64,000 nt of DNA from Oscillospiraceae bacterium (GCA_017432615.1 JAFRIV010000039.1:58455-122454), one strand, 5' to 3'; positions 9,090 to 18,133 are shown, numbered from the stretch's first letter. The notes: a model not told the origin generated them from the letters alone. A program made the numbers and translations.

Positions 9090-9809
9090 GTGAATACAAA
9101 TACTGTGAAAGAAGACTGCTACGGCATAATCGGAGCCATGGAAAATGAGGTGGCGATGATTCGTCAATCCATGCTTGTCACGCAGACCGAGCACATTGCA
9201 GGTCTGGAATTCTCTGTCGGCATGATCGGTGAAAAAAAAGTTGTCCTGGTACAGTCCGGGATCGGCAAAGTAAATGCCGGGATCTGCGCACAGATCCTGA
9301 TTCTTCAGTTCGGTGCGACAAAAATCATCAACACCGGCGTGGCAGGTGCTTTGAGCGAAGACCTTGACATTGGAGACATGGTACTCCCCTCCGAAGCTGT
9401 GCAGCACGATTTTGACGTAAGTGTCATCGGTTTTCAGAAAGGCGAAATCCCGTACAGCGGTCTTGTTGCTTTTCCTGCCGATACATCCCTGCAGGCCAGC
9501 GCCCGAGATGCCATCACAACATTGTACCCCGATTTCAGAATCTGTGAGGGCCGTATCTGTTCGGGGGATCAGTTCATCGCTACGGTGGAGCAGAAAAAAG
9601 CAATCGTTTCCGACTTTGGCGGCCTCTGCTGCGATATGGAAAGCGGTGCAATTGCCCAGGTCTGTCATCTCAACGGCATTCCCTGGGTGATCTTACGGGC
9701 AATCTCCGACAAGGTTGACGGCACCGGCGACAGCCAGTTTGAATCCTTTGCCGATCTGGCTGCACACTGTTCCTCTTCGGTCGTCGTACAGATGCTTTCA
9801 AAGGCATAA
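9090..9809 (+). CDS. mtnN: 5'-methylthioadenosine/S-adenosylhomocysteine nucleosidase
   Basis: Hydrolyses the N-glycosidic bond of methylthioadenosine and S-adenosylhomocysteine. The GAMENE motif (catalytic Glu), NTGVAGAL, SGDQFI, the DMESGAIAQ substrate-binding motif and RAISDKVDG with the catalytic Asp are all present. The GTG at 9090 is preferred because a GGAAGG site lies 7 nt upstream; the ATG at 9069 would place that site inside the gene. It lies 27 bp after thrH and probably shares its transcript, which ends at the hairpin after 9825. Confidence 0.93.
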   Translation: MNTNTVKEDCYGIIGAMENEVAMIRQSMLVTQTEHIAGLEFSVGMIGEKKVVLVQSGIGKVNAGICAQILILQFGATKIINTGVAGALSEDLDIGDMVLPSEAVQHDFDVSVIGFQKGEIPYSGLVAFPADTSLQASARDAITTLYPDFRICEGRICSGDQFIATVEQKKAIVSDFGGLCCDMESGAIAQVCHLNGIPWVILRAISDKVDGTGDSQFESFADLAAHCSSSVVVQMLSKA

Positions 9810-9824
9810 AAAACAGCACAGAAT

Positions 9825-9878
9825 AAAAGTGCTGCCTGCAAACGCCTTTCTGGCGTATAAAGGCAGCACTTTTGTTTT
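9825..9878. terminator. Bidirectional intrinsic terminator between mtnN and the ABC importer
   Basis: A 13-bp stem (9825-9837 with 9861-9873) flanked by T-rich tracts on both strands, with a small inner hairpin (9842-9846 / 9852-9856). It serves two convergent operons. Confidence 0.88.
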
Positions 9879-9916
9879 ATGCCAGGATACCTGACCGTAA
9901 AAACCGCGGAAAAAAA

Positions 9917-10711
9917 CTACGACAAAAGAACGGAATCCGTCTCTTCCTGTGTGCCGGAAACCTCGGCGAACTTGTCCAGTAGTTCCCGCTTGGTCAGGTG
10001 TTTTTTCTCTTCTCCTTCGATGTCAAGGATGATATGCCCGGCATTCATCATGATCAGACGGTTGCCATGCCGGATGGCATCCGTCATATTGTGCGTGATC
10101 ATAAGCGTGGTCAGATGATTTTCAGAAACGATCTGATCGGAGATCTCCAGCACCTTCGCTGCCGTGGCAGGATCCAGCGCAGCAGTGTGTTCATCCAGCA
10201 GAAGCAGTTTCGGTCTGCGGAGAGAAGCCATCAGCAGTGTGAGTGCCTGGCGCTGTCCGCCGGACAGCAGGCCAACTTTGACCTGCAGGCGGTCCTCCAG
10301 CCCAAGCCCCAGTACTTTCAGCCGGTCACGGAAGACTTCCCGATCCTCCTTTGTCACCATCCAGCAAAGTTTGCGTTTTTCACCGCGCAGCTTGGCGATG
10401 GCAAGGTTTTCCTCGATCCACATATCCGGGGCAGTACCCATCATAGGATCCTGAAACACGCGCCCGATCAGCTTGGCTCGTTTATATTCAGGCAGCCCGG
10501 TAATATCTTCTCCGCCAAGTTCAATGGAGCCGCCATCTACCGGCCACACCCCTGCCACCGCGTTGAGAAGTGTGCTTTTTCCTGCTCCATTTCCTCCAAC
10601 GACCGTTACAAAGTCTCCCTCTTTGAGATTAAGGCTCAGGTTGTCCAACGCTTTTTTTTCGTTGATCGTCCCGGGATTGAAGGTTTTGGAGATCCTGTTG
10701 ACTTTCAGCAT
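9917..10711 (-). CDS. ABC transporter ATP-binding protein (TrpXYZ-type importer)
   Basis: A 264-residue nucleotide-binding subunit. Walker A is GGNGAGKST, the signature is LLSGGQRQALTLL, Walker B is LLLLDEHTA, and the switch histidine is in LMITHNM. The EHTAALDP D-loop with His in place of the more usual Pro/Gly is typical for this importer family. It is the last gene of a three-gene operon (binding protein, permease, ATPase), one base after the permease stop. Related systems take up tryptophan or other small metabolites; the actual substrate is not readable here. Confidence 0.92.
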   Translation of the reverse strand: MLKVNRISKTFNPGTINEKKALDNLSLNLKEGDFVTVVGGNGAGKSTLLNAVAGVWPVDGGSIELGGEDITGLPEYKRAKLIGRVFQDPMMGTAPDMWIEENLAIAKLRGEKRKLCWMVTKEDREVFRDRLKVLGLGLEDRLQVKVGLLSGGQRQALTLLMASLRRPKLLLLDEHTAALDPATAAKVLEISDQIVSENHLTTLMITHNMTDAIRHGNRLIMMNAGHIILDIEGEEKKHLTKRELLDKFAEVSGTQEETDSVLLS

Positions 10712-10712
10712 G

Positions 10713-11681
10713 CTATTTCTCCTCCCTCTTCAGCGCCGCGGCCTGTTTCCCTGCCCTTGCGAAGGATGTACTTGCCTGATTTTTCAAATAGGGCACAGCG
10801 AGGAACACTGCCACAATAATGGCTGTGAAAAGCTTCAGGTCGTTCGGATCCATACGCAGCCAGAGAATCACCGTCATGGCGATGTAATAGAGCACGCCGC
10901 CGAAAACGACGAATCCCATCCGGACCCCGAAATTGGCTCCTTTCCGGAAGAAAAGATCGCAGAAGACCTCTCCGATGATGATGGAAGCCAGACCGATGAC
11001 AATAGCCCCGCGGCCGATGTTGACATCGGCAGTTCCCTGAAACTGCGTCATCAACCCGCCGGATAATGCAACAATCCCATTAGACAGTGCAAGGCCGAGC
11101 ACCTTCATATTGGCAATGTTGATGCCCTGGGCACTGGCCATGGCCGGGTTCGAGCCGGTGGCACGCACCGCGCTCCCCTGCTCCGTGCCGAAATACCGGT
11201 AAAGGGCAAGAATCACTACCAGAGCCAGCAGCAGGCCGACCCCAATCGCAGCTGGGATATAGCGGGATGAGACCAGGAAGCCTTTTCCGTTTTCAAAAAA
11301 CATGCCGTATTTTTTCAGGCTGGCTGTCTGATTTGCCTTCATCCCCATAATGTGCAGATTGACGGAATAGAGGGCAAACTGTGTCAAAATACCAGAAAGA
11401 ATGGCAGGAATACCAAGTTTTGTGTGCAAAAGCCCTGTACAAAGCCCAGCCAGAATCCCCGCCAGTATGGCGATCAGCAAAGCAACAGCAGCCGGAAACC
11501 CGGCAATAATAAGCATGACGGTAACTGCACCGCCGGTGGCAAACGTACCATCTACCGACAGGTCAGCGATATCCAGCACACGAAATGTGATATAAACACC
11601 AAGGGCCATTAAACCCCAGAGAATGCCCTGGGCACAGGCCGAGGGCATTCTGGAGAACAGATTCAGAATATTCAGATTCAT
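10713..11681 (-). CDS. ABC transporter permease (TrpXYZ / branched-chain-type)
   Basis: This 322-residue multi-spanning protein has about eight hydrophobic segments and the branched-chain amino-acid permease pattern (GTFATGGAVTVM, TGSNPAMASAQGIN, ALSNGIVALSGGLMTQFQG). The family usually uses one permease as a homodimer with a single ATPase, and this operon has one of each. It begins 11 bp after the stop of the binding protein. Substrate assignment follows only from the binding-protein family. Confidence 0.9.
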   Translation of the reverse strand: MNLNILNLFSRMPSACAQGILWGLMALGVYITFRVLDIADLSVDGTFATGGAVTVMLIIAGFPAAVALLIAILAGILAGLCTGLLHTKLGIPAILSGILTQFALYSVNLHIMGMKANQTASLKKYGMFFENGKGFLVSSRYIPAAIGVGLLLALVVILALYRYFGTEQGSAVRATGSNPAMASAQGINIANMKVLGLALSNGIVALSGGLMTQFQGTADVNIGRGAIVIGLASIIIGEVFCDLFFRKGANFGVRMGFVVFGGVLYYIAMTVILWLRMDPNDLKLFTAIIVAVFLAVPYLKNQASTSFARAGKQAAALKREEK

Positions 11682-11692
11682 TAATTGGTCGA

Positions 11693-12652
11693 TCAGCCTT
11701 CCATTGCAACGTAATCATCCGGGAAGTTGATTTCAAAAGCATCAACAAATGCCGGGTTATATTTTTTGACAGGATTCTGGAAGTATTCGATCGGCATCTC
11801 GGAAATATCCGCCTCGCCTTTCAGGATCTTTGCTGCCATTTTGCCGGTGGTCACACCGAGATCATAATAGTTGATGGAAAGCGTCGCAACACCGCAGCCT
11901 GCGCAAAGGCCTTCCTCTCCGGCTATAATGGGGATGCCGGCCGGTTCTGCCACGTTGCTGATGGCTTCAGTGCAGGAAGCAGCCGTGTTGTCCGTCGGGA
12001 TGTAGATGGCATCCACTTCATCGCACATGGCCTGGGTGACCTGAGCTACATCGTTGGAGTCGGCAAAGGTCTTGATAATAACCGTTAGTCCTTTGGCTTT
12101 CAGCTCTTCCTGAACCACTTTTGCCTGGTAAACGGAGTTTGCCTCAGAAGAGCAGTAGAGAATGCCGATCGTCTTTGCTTCGGGGAACAGTTCAGCGAAC
12201 ATAGCTGCCTGCTGATCCAGCGGTGCAAGGTCCGATGTGCCGGATACATTGCCGCCTACCGTCCCGTTAAAATCATCAATATCCAGAGCGACCCCGTACT
12301 CCGTAATGGAAGTACCGAGGATAGGGATGGTATCAGTCGCTGCTACAGCTGCCTGCAGAGCGGGCGTTGCGTTGGCAAGGATCAGATCTACCTTGGAAGC
12401 TGCAAAATTGTTGCAGATAGTGGCGCAGGTAGAGATATCACCGGAAGCATTCTGATTGTCAAATACAACTGCATCGCCGAGTTCCTCCGTCAGAGCATCG
12501 ATGAAACCCTGGGTGGCGGCATCCAGTGCCACATGCTGCACCAGCTGACAGATACCGACCGTATACGTCTCTTCCGCAGAAGCGGCAGGGGCGAACACAC
12601 AAAGTGCCATTACCATAGTAAGAGCAAGGATCAAAGAAAGCGTCTTTTTCAT
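11693..12652 (-). CDS. ABC transporter substrate-binding protein (TrpX-like family)
   Basis: The start at 12652 (AAGGAG upstream) gives a signal peptide of about 22 residues ending ASA-EE. The mature protein has two Rossmann-like lobes of the ABC_sub_bind family: TYTVGICQLVQHVALD, PILGTSITEYG, GILYCSSEANSVYQ, IYIPTDNTAASC, PIIAGEEGLCAGCGVATLS and YYDLGVTTGKMA. No lipobox cysteine is seen after the signal, which is unusual for a Gram-positive binding protein, so it may be tethered differently or released. It leads an operon with permease and ATPase and has its own promoter. Confidence 0.9.
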   Translation of the reverse strand: MKKTLSLILALTMVMALCVFAPAASAEETYTVGICQLVQHVALDAATQGFIDALTEELGDAVVFDNQNASGDISTCATICNNFAASKVDLILANATPALQAAVAATDTIPILGTSITEYGVALDIDDFNGTVGGNVSGTSDLAPLDQQAAMFAELFPEAKTIGILYCSSEANSVYQAKVVQEELKAKGLTVIIKTFADSNDVAQVTQAMCDEVDAIYIPTDNTAASCTEAISNVAEPAGIPIIAGEEGLCAGCGVATLSINYYDLGVTTGKMAAKILKGEADISEMPIEYFQNPVKKYNPAFVDAFEINFPDDYVAMEG

Positions 12653-12695
12653 TTCAGTCTCCTTTTCAGTTTCGGGGAATCCCCAGGATGAAGAA

Positions 12696-12723
12696 ATTAT
12701 ACCACCTTTACCGGAAATTACAA
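12696..12723 (-). promoter_or_regulatory. Promoter of the ABC importer operon
   Basis: On the minus strand, TTGTAA (12723-12718), a 16-bp spacer and TATAAT (12701-12696). A GGGGAATCCCC palindrome lies in the short leader at about 12674-12684. Confidence 0.7.
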
Positions 12724-12751
12724 TCCGCCAATGTTCACAAAGGTTCCCGTG

Positions 12752-12779
12752 CACTTTAGCTATTTTAATGGCTAAAGTG
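12752..12779. promoter_or_regulatory. Perfect 9-bp inverted repeat between divergent promoters (probable operator)
   Basis: CACTTTAGC (12752-12760) and GCTAAAGTG (12771-12779), separated by 10 nt. It sits about 30 bp upstream of the importer promoter and 22 bp upstream of the LCP gene promoter, with no T tract, so a protein-binding site is likelier than a terminator. Confidence 0.6.
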
Positions 12780-12801
12780 ACGAAAGGACAAAAAGCCTTT
12801 C

Positions 12802-12829
12802 TTGATTATTCTTCGGTTTCGTGTATAAT
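12802..12829 (+). promoter_or_regulatory. Promoter of the LCP gene
   Basis: TTGATT (12802-12807), a 16-bp spacer and a consensus TATAAT (12824-12829), followed by the coding start at 12868. Confidence 0.78.
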
Positions 12830-12867
12830 AGGGCAGTCACAGCAAATCAGGACAAGGAGCTTACAGC

Positions 12868-14022
12868 ATGCAGGGTCGCCCGGATCAGGATCATAAAAAG
12901 CAGGAGTTTCGCCACGTACGGAAGGATGAACAGAAAAAGCAGTTCTCTCTGCCGCTTCGGGTGATACTGCTCATCACAGCCGTCGTTCTGGTGCTGTTCA
13001 GCCTTTACAGGCTTTGGGAAAGGCCGCCGAAGAATACGCAGCCACCCCTGCCGGAAGCAACCCCTGTCCCCACGCAAATACCGCAGGTGGCGGAATCAGA
13101 AGTGACTCCTGCCCCGGAACCGACAATGACGCCTCTGCCCGAAGGCACCGCACCGGAAAACGCGCGGCAGAACGGCATCTATACCATCCTTCTGGCAGGA
13201 TTGGATGAAGCCAGCGAAAGCACGGATACACTTTTGCTCTGCCGGCTTGACACGATTGCGCACTCCATCAATTGTGTGAGTATCCCCAGGGATACCCTGA
13301 TCAATGTCGATTGGGATGTGCGAAGGATCAATACCGTTTATTCGGGCGGAAAACGCGGAGGCGGCAGCGGCAGTGAAAATCTGCTGCTGCAAATGCGGTT
13401 CCTTACCGGGATCGATGTGGATGCCTATGCCGTTGTCAGCCTGGATGCATTTATTGATGTGATCGATCTGCTGGGCGGGGTGTGGTTTTATGTACCGATC
13501 CAGATGGATTATGAACAATACTATGACGATCTTTTTATCCATCTGGAGCCGGGCTATCAGCATCTGGACGGATACCAGTGTATGGGGCTTTGCCGGTTCC
13601 GTTCGGATTATGCCAACGGGGATCTCGGGCGAATTGAAATGCAGCATACCTTTTTCAAAGCTGCTGCGGAACAGTTCCTGACGCTCGGCAACCTGCCGAA
13701 TGCGGCAAAAGTTTTCAGCCGGATTGCGGATGGGATGGATACCAATCTGACAGCAGCAAATATCGCCTGGTTTGTTCGCCAGGCGATGCAGTGCAGCAGT
13801 GAAAATATTCATTTTTATACGATGCCCGGATATGGGAAAATGATTCAGGGACGCAGCTATTATGTGATATCGCCGTATTACTGGCTGGAAATGCTCAATG
13901 CAAGACTGAATCCCTATGAAACACCCCTTGGCTACTGGAATCTGAATATTGTCTTTGAAGGGGAAAACGGAGAGTTTACCAGCACCACGGAAGTACAGGG
14001 TCCCTGGTATTACGACGAGTAG
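12868..14022 (+). CDS. LytR-CpsA-Psr (LCP) family cell-wall glycopolymer ligase
   Basis: A 384-residue type II membrane protein with one transmembrane helix at about residues 29-46. A Pro/Thr-rich linker rich in TPxP (about 52-95) follows, then an LCP domain. LCP motifs seen are ILLAGLDEASESTDTLLLCRLD, VSIPRDTLI (with the conserved Arg), RINTVYSGG, GVWFYVP and CRFRSDYANGDLGR. LCP enzymes move undecaprenyl-pyrophosphate-linked glycopolymers onto peptidoglycan. The gene has its own promoter. Its last 13 bases overlap, on opposite strands, the end of the Lgt-like gene at 14010. Confidence 0.92.
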   Translation: MQGRPDQDHKKQEFRHVRKDEQKKQFSLPLRVILLITAVVLVLFSLYRLWERPPKNTQPPLPEATPVPTQIPQVAESEVTPAPEPTMTPLPEGTAPENARQNGIYTILLAGLDEASESTDTLLLCRLDTIAHSINCVSIPRDTLINVDWDVRRINTVYSGGKRGGGSGSENLLLQMRFLTGIDVDAYAVVSLDAFIDVIDLLGGVWFYVPIQMDYEQYYDDLFIHLEPGYQHLDGYQCMGLCRFRSDYANGDLGRIEMQHTFFKAAAEQFLTLGNLPNAAKVFSRIADGMDTNLTAANIAWFVRQAMQCSSENIHFYTMPGYGKMIQGRSYYVISPYYWLEMLNARLNPYETPLGYWNLNIVFEGENGEFTSTTEVQGPWYYDE

Positions 14023-15035
14023 TTTTCCCGATCGCGGCAGGCCAGGTAGCCGAGGAATACGCCCGCAGCCATGGCGAGCGCCGACAGTGCCTGGGCAAGT
14101 GTGAGCAGCAGGGCATATTCCGTGTAACGCTGTACCAGCACTTCCGTCGTCATAGCACAGAGAAATCCGCCGCCGAAGAGCAGCCAGCGTACCGACAGGC
14201 GCTTTTTTCCCTTGCTTCCGGTGCATTTGCTGTAATACAGCATACAAAGAAGCATCATCACGGTGCAAAAGATCTGTGTGATGCTGACCTCCCGCATCTG
14301 GCGGTTAAGGAACCGCAGCAGGTGAAAAGAAAGCACGGTCCGGTCAGCGCGGGTGGAATCCAGAACCAGCTCGACGGCACAGAAAAGTACCAGCGTAAGC
14401 CGTGCCACATTGCCGTGCCGGGTGCACGGCTTTTTCATTTTATCGGCATGATGCAGGATGTAGAAAGTAAGGGAAGCGATCATCAGAGCAAACAGCAACA
14501 GGGCTGACACATAGAAGGTGGCAAAATGCCAGACCGCCTGTCCGTCAGCGGACAGCATTTTCACCGCAACGGGAAAATGCCGGAACGCCGGCGCGGAAAC
14601 CACATACATGCTGCGGCAGGTGTTGCCGAAAACAGCACTCAGGCGGACCATCCCCGCAAAAAAAGCAGTTCCGGGCGCCAGAGCATCCAACAGTTCTTCC
14701 GGTTCATCCGGCAGGGCTGTTTTTTTGATCAGCAGTGCCGCAGGCCAGAGCGTTATAACAGCACCCGGGAGCCAGAACCCGCCGTCGGAATAATCCAGAA
14801 GCCCGGCAAAGAAGCCCGAATACTCCACGCCGTGAAAAACTACATAAACGATGCGGCTTGCCAGCACCGATGGAATAACAGAAAAACAAAGCACAAGCCA
14901 TATGGCTTTTCCCCGTCCGCTGTGGGCGGTATAGAGAGAATAAGCCAGCAGAACACCCGCCAGGATCCCGAAAGCAACAGTCAGACCACTCCAGGTGATC
15001 CTGATACTGCCAAAAACAGCGGCGGTTGAAGACAT
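14010..15035 (-). CDS. Diverged Lgt-like integral membrane protein
   Basis: This 341-residue, roughly 8-10-helix membrane protein starts on the ATG that overlaps the upstream stop by one base. The order ASRIVYVVF, DYSDGGFWLPGAV, LLDALAPGTAFFAGMVRLSAVFGN resembles prolipoprotein diacylglyceryl transferase (Lgt), where the equivalents are ARLYYV, GG-x-HGG and LLDLLAPGLALGQAIGRIGNF. The catalytic HGG histidine and the GRIGNF asparagine region are not conserved, so it is unlikely to be the housekeeping Lgt. It is coupled to a phosphodiester glycosidase gene, hinting at a lipid-linked glycan substrate (inference). Confidence is moderate for the fold and low for the function. Confidence 0.6.
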   Translation of the reverse strand: MSSTAAVFGSIRITWSGLTVAFGILAGVLLAYSLYTAHSGRGKAIWLVLCFSVIPSVLASRIVYVVFHGVEYSGFFAGLLDYSDGGFWLPGAVITLWPAALLIKKTALPDEPEELLDALAPGTAFFAGMVRLSAVFGNTCRSMYVVSAPAFRHFPVAVKMLSADGQAVWHFATFYVSALLLFALMIASLTFYILHHADKMKKPCTRHGNVARLTLVLFCAVELVLDSTRADRTVLSFHLLRFLNRQMREVSITQIFCTVMMLLCMLYYSKCTGSKGKKRLSVRWLLFGGGFLCAMTTEVLVQRYTEYALLLTLAQALSALAMAAGVFLGYLACRDRENYSS

Positions 15036-16255
15036 CACTTGCCTGCCCCTCCTTTCAGGGCTGCGGATGACGAAGTAAAGCAAAGAATATCACTTACCGT
15101 GCGCTCAGATCCGAAATCAATATGGTTATATGCTTCCCCTGCAAAAACAAGCTCTCCCGTCTGCCCGCCGTCGAAGGCATAGGCATACTGCACGTTTTTG
15201 GTGGCAAAAATCGCAGCAAATTCATCAATGGTACATACAGGCGTGTTCTCTTCCGAATGACTGACCGTCATATAAAGATAATGGAGAGGGCCGCACTGCG
15301 CAAACCCTGCACGGGAATAGCGTTCATTGATTTCTCCGAGCGGATACCAGTCGTGAGACACCATTTTCCCGTTTTCCACCAGGACAGGACCAAAAGCAAT
15401 CGAAAACAGGATATTCTGCTGTTTAAGAAGACTCTCCAGCTGATCCCGGGAGCATTCCTCCCCCATACGCAGAAAACGGAAGTCCCCCGAGGAATTGATA
15501 AGCAGGGTATCAAGACAGTTATAGGAACGGTATTTTCCGGTATATGTCCATTCGTTAAAGCGATAAAGCCTGCCGTTGTAAACCGTTACGCCGAGATCCC
15601 GCGGCAGATAATAATCCGCATTCATAGCCACGACCGCATTACACTGTGCAGCAAGGTCTGTGGCAAAAGCCTTGATCGGTGATCCGTACTGGTCCTGCGA
15701 GAGCTTTCGGCGCATTTGGGATGCATCTGCGATCTTGATCTCACTGCAGGAGCAGACCCGCCCATCGATGATTTCCTTCCAGCAGATCACCAGAATGGTA
15801 TCATCCCGATAGATTCTGATGGGAACATTGCTCAGAAAGGCAGAATCAGCGGAAAAAACCATTTCCTCCTCTTCTCCCAGCAGGTTGGAGGAACGCGCCT
15901 TGTCAATTACGGACAGCACATCTGCAGGCATGTAGATATCCCGATAGCCGGAGGGGTCCGGAACGGAGGCACCGAGGAGAGCCGGGCGTGTCGACGACGC
16001 GTCTGCAGTATTTTCGAGGAAACGGCCGAGAATGGCATCTTCTGCGGAGCCCGACCAGGAAGTGACCTCTGTCGACAGATTAAACTGCCCTGTCTGCGCA
16101 GCGGCCTCGGCGAGAAAGGATGTGCCTGGATGAACATGAACGGCTACCCAGAAGATCAGCACAAGCCCCAGCAAAGCAAACAGCGAACTGCCGGCTGTCC
16201 ATGTCCCTTTCTTGAGGAAGTGTGTATTCTCTGTATGCTGTTTTGTCTGCTTCAT
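15035..16255 (-). CDS. Phosphodiester glycosidase (NAGPA-domain) membrane-anchored protein
   Basis: This 406-residue protein has an N-terminal anchor at about residues 23-45 and an extracytoplasmic C-terminal NAGPA domain. That family removes a sugar from a phosphodiester (mammalian uncovering enzyme, bacterial wall-related homologues). Family features are VVAMNADYYLPRDLGVTVYNG, SIAFGPVLVENG, and YAFDGGQTGELVF in place of the usual DGGGSST. The Ser/Thr run after DGG is altered, so activity may differ. It sits between a serine beta-lactamase-fold protein and an Lgt-like protein, all coupled, pointing to a shared envelope task. A second NAGPA protein is at 54066-55193. Confidence 0.82.
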   Translation of the reverse strand: MKQTKQHTENTHFLKKGTWTAGSSLFALLGLVLIFWVAVHVHPGTSFLAEAAAQTGQFNLSTEVTSWSGSAEDAILGRFLENTADASSTRPALLGASVPDPSGYRDIYMPADVLSVIDKARSSNLLGEEEEMVFSADSAFLSNVPIRIYRDDTILVICWKEIIDGRVCSCSEIKIADASQMRRKLSQDQYGSPIKAFATDLAAQCNAVVAMNADYYLPRDLGVTVYNGRLYRFNEWTYTGKYRSYNCLDTLLINSSGDFRFLRMGEECSRDQLESLLKQQNILFSIAFGPVLVENGKMVSHDWYPLGEINERYSRAGFAQCGPLHYLYMTVSHSEENTPVCTIDEFAAIFATKNVQYAYAFDGGQTGELVFAGEAYNHIDFGSERTVSDILCFTSSSAALKGGAGK

Positions 16256-16270
16256 TTACGCTTCTCCCCC

Positions 16271-18133
16271 CTATATACCGCCTGCAAGGGCAGACAGCAG
16301 TGCGCTGTCAGCCTCGATTTTCCACTCGCCGTCACGGTAAAGGAGAGGCACCACAAGTTCCGAAGATGTCAGATAGGTACTGTCTCCGTTCAGTGTTTCC
16401 CGGATTGCGCGAAGATAGATCTCATCTGCAACGGCGGGCAGCAATCCGCCGTCCTCTCCATAGATCTCGCTCCGGTCACGGGAGGCGACAATTTCTGTCA
16501 GGATCGGCCCGACCTCTACCGATGCCCGCTGGCGAACAGCGTTGAGATTCAGATGCAGCACTGCCGCACGCTGCGTTGCACGCAGACCGTTGATCTGCGC
16601 CTCGCCGAGCAGTGTATAGCCGTAACTGTTCTTCAGTGCTTCAAAAAGCAGCCGGCTGTCCTCTCCGGAAGGCTCATTTTCCAGTCCGAGGCTTGTATAG
16701 TTTGCAAGGCAGGCGTAGGCTGCAGGATAATCTTTCGATACTACAGAATCGAAGAACGTTGCCAGCGATGTTTTCGGGTCTCCGCTGGGTCTGGCAATCA
16801 GCGTGCCGAGATTCAGCCCGACAACACACAGTACAAGCCCCATTGCCCCCGTTACAATGGCAAGTACAGCCCAGAAACCATTGATGCTTCCTGCCGTGTT
16901 GTGCCGGAAAATAGCCACAAGAGCACCCAATGCCAATGCAAGAATGCCAAGAATCATCAAAGTTGAACCAACCGACATAGAAAGCCTTGTTCCTCCCTGT
17001 CTGTTATTTGCAGACGGCACCGGCGACAATAAGGACGGCCTGCCGAGTGACGCCAATCGCTCTGTGATCTGTTTTTCGCCCGTTTCCCGTGCCGCACTGT
17101 CGGACGCGCGCTGTTCAAGAGCATCCCTCTCCCTCTGAACATCCAGCACGTCCTCCCTCGCGGAGACCATATTGGTATAATCACACATTACGATACCCAG
17201 TTCCCCGATCAGATCATAAGCCTGGCCAACATTATCCGTAAAAACCACCAGGCAAAAGGGATCCGGGGTATAAATAATGCCGCAGGTATTGATATATGTA
17301 TGCGTTCCGGGAGAGTTCGGTGTGTTGTCCTGGGACACAAACCCGTATTTTTGCGCTACCGGATACCGGTGGTCATACTGGCGGAAATAACGGTACGGCT
17401 CGGCAATAAGCATGTGCTCCACTACCCCCGGAAACCGTACTGGATCTTCATATAAAAGGCGCAGCAGATGGATAAACTCACGCGGGTTATAGAAATTATC
17501 AATGCTGTAGTCATATCCCAGATCCTGTACCGGGTCGTTGCCGAGATAGGGGATCTGCAGTTCTTTGAATCCATGATAGCCGCCCAGTTTCTCCATCAGC
17601 ACAACGGAGCGATCATTGTCTGACTCTACGATGGTGCGGTACTGATACCAGTTGTAAGGCATTGCCCCGATCATGGTATCCAGCGCCATCTCCCCGGAGG
17701 ATATCCGGTCGGCAAAAATCATATTGAGAGGAATCTTAAACATACTGGCCGAAACCATATACCTGTCGGCATTGATATAGTATTCTTCCCCGGTGCGGCT
17801 GTTGTAATAACCGATGCCGACGTTGTCCTCTCCGGCGGAATACTTATCCATCACACGCCCCACCAGGCCGTACCAGTCCTCTCCCTCCCGCACTGTGATG
17901 AGCGGTTCGGGAGGGGCTTCCGTCCCGTAAGGGCTGCGGATACTGGATACAGGAAGATTCTCAGCAGCGGCAATTTCTTCCACCGTGTGCTGCTGTACCC
18001 ACTCATTGAAAATACGGGCGCGTTCAAGGGCTGCCGGCATACCGGGCTCCTGAATCTCTTCTGCCCCTGCCTGTACGCGAACCGCAAACAGCAGAAGGAG
18101 AAAGAATGCCGCTGTCATCCACTTTTTTTTCAT
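16271..18133 (-). CDS. Serine beta-lactamase-fold protein with two membrane helices and an NTF2-like tail
   Basis: The start at 18133 (GGCGGAGG upstream) gives 620 residues with a signal peptide ending near QAGA. Residues 85-320 form a class A beta-lactamase/penicillin-interacting fold: S130-M-F-K133 (SxxK), S171-D172-N173 (SDN) and K262-Y263-G264 (K-x-G). All three catalytic motifs are therefore present, with Tyr in place of Thr/Ser in KTG. Two transmembrane helices follow at about 387-408 and 420-444. The C-terminus (about 455-620) resembles an NTF2-like or DUF4878-type domain (FFDSVVSKDYPAAYACL, YRDGEWKIEAD). If the signal is cleaved, both soluble domains would be outside. A wall-linked hydrolase or transpeptidase-like role is inferred; resistance is not implied. 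Confidence 0.8.
   Translation of the reverse strand: MKKKWMTAAFFLLLLFAVRVQAGAEEIQEPGMPAALERARIFNEWVQQHTVEEIAAAENLPVSSIRSPYGTEAPPEPLITVREGEDWYGLVGRVMDKYSAGEDNVGIGYYNSRTGEEYYINADRYMVSASMFKIPLNMIFADRISSGEMALDTMIGAMPYNWYQYRTIVESDNDRSVVLMEKLGGYHGFKELQIPYLGNDPVQDLGYDYSIDNFYNPREFIHLLRLLYEDPVRFPGVVEHMLIAEPYRYFRQYDHRYPVAQKYGFVSQDNTPNSPGTHTYINTCGIIYTPDPFCLVVFTDNVGQAYDLIGELGIVMCDYTNMVSAREDVLDVQRERDALEQRASDSAARETGEKQITERLASLGRPSLLSPVPSANNRQGGTRLSMSVGSTLMILGILALALGALVAIFRHNTAGSINGFWAVLAIVTGAMGLVLCVVGLNLGTLIARPSGDPKTSLATFFDSVVSKDYPAAYACLANYTSLGLENEPSGEDSRLLFEALKNSYGYTLLGEAQINGLRATQRAAVLHLNLNAVRQRASVEVGPILTEIVASRDRSEIYGEDGGLLPAVADEIYLRAIRETLNGDSTYLTSSELVVPLLYRDGEWKIEADSALLSALAGGI

Noticed and set aside
16271-18133. 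Reading the serine hydrolase as an antibiotic resistance beta-lactamase
   Set aside because: Large fusion with membrane helices, altered KTG motif and an envelope operon context make a wall role more likely.
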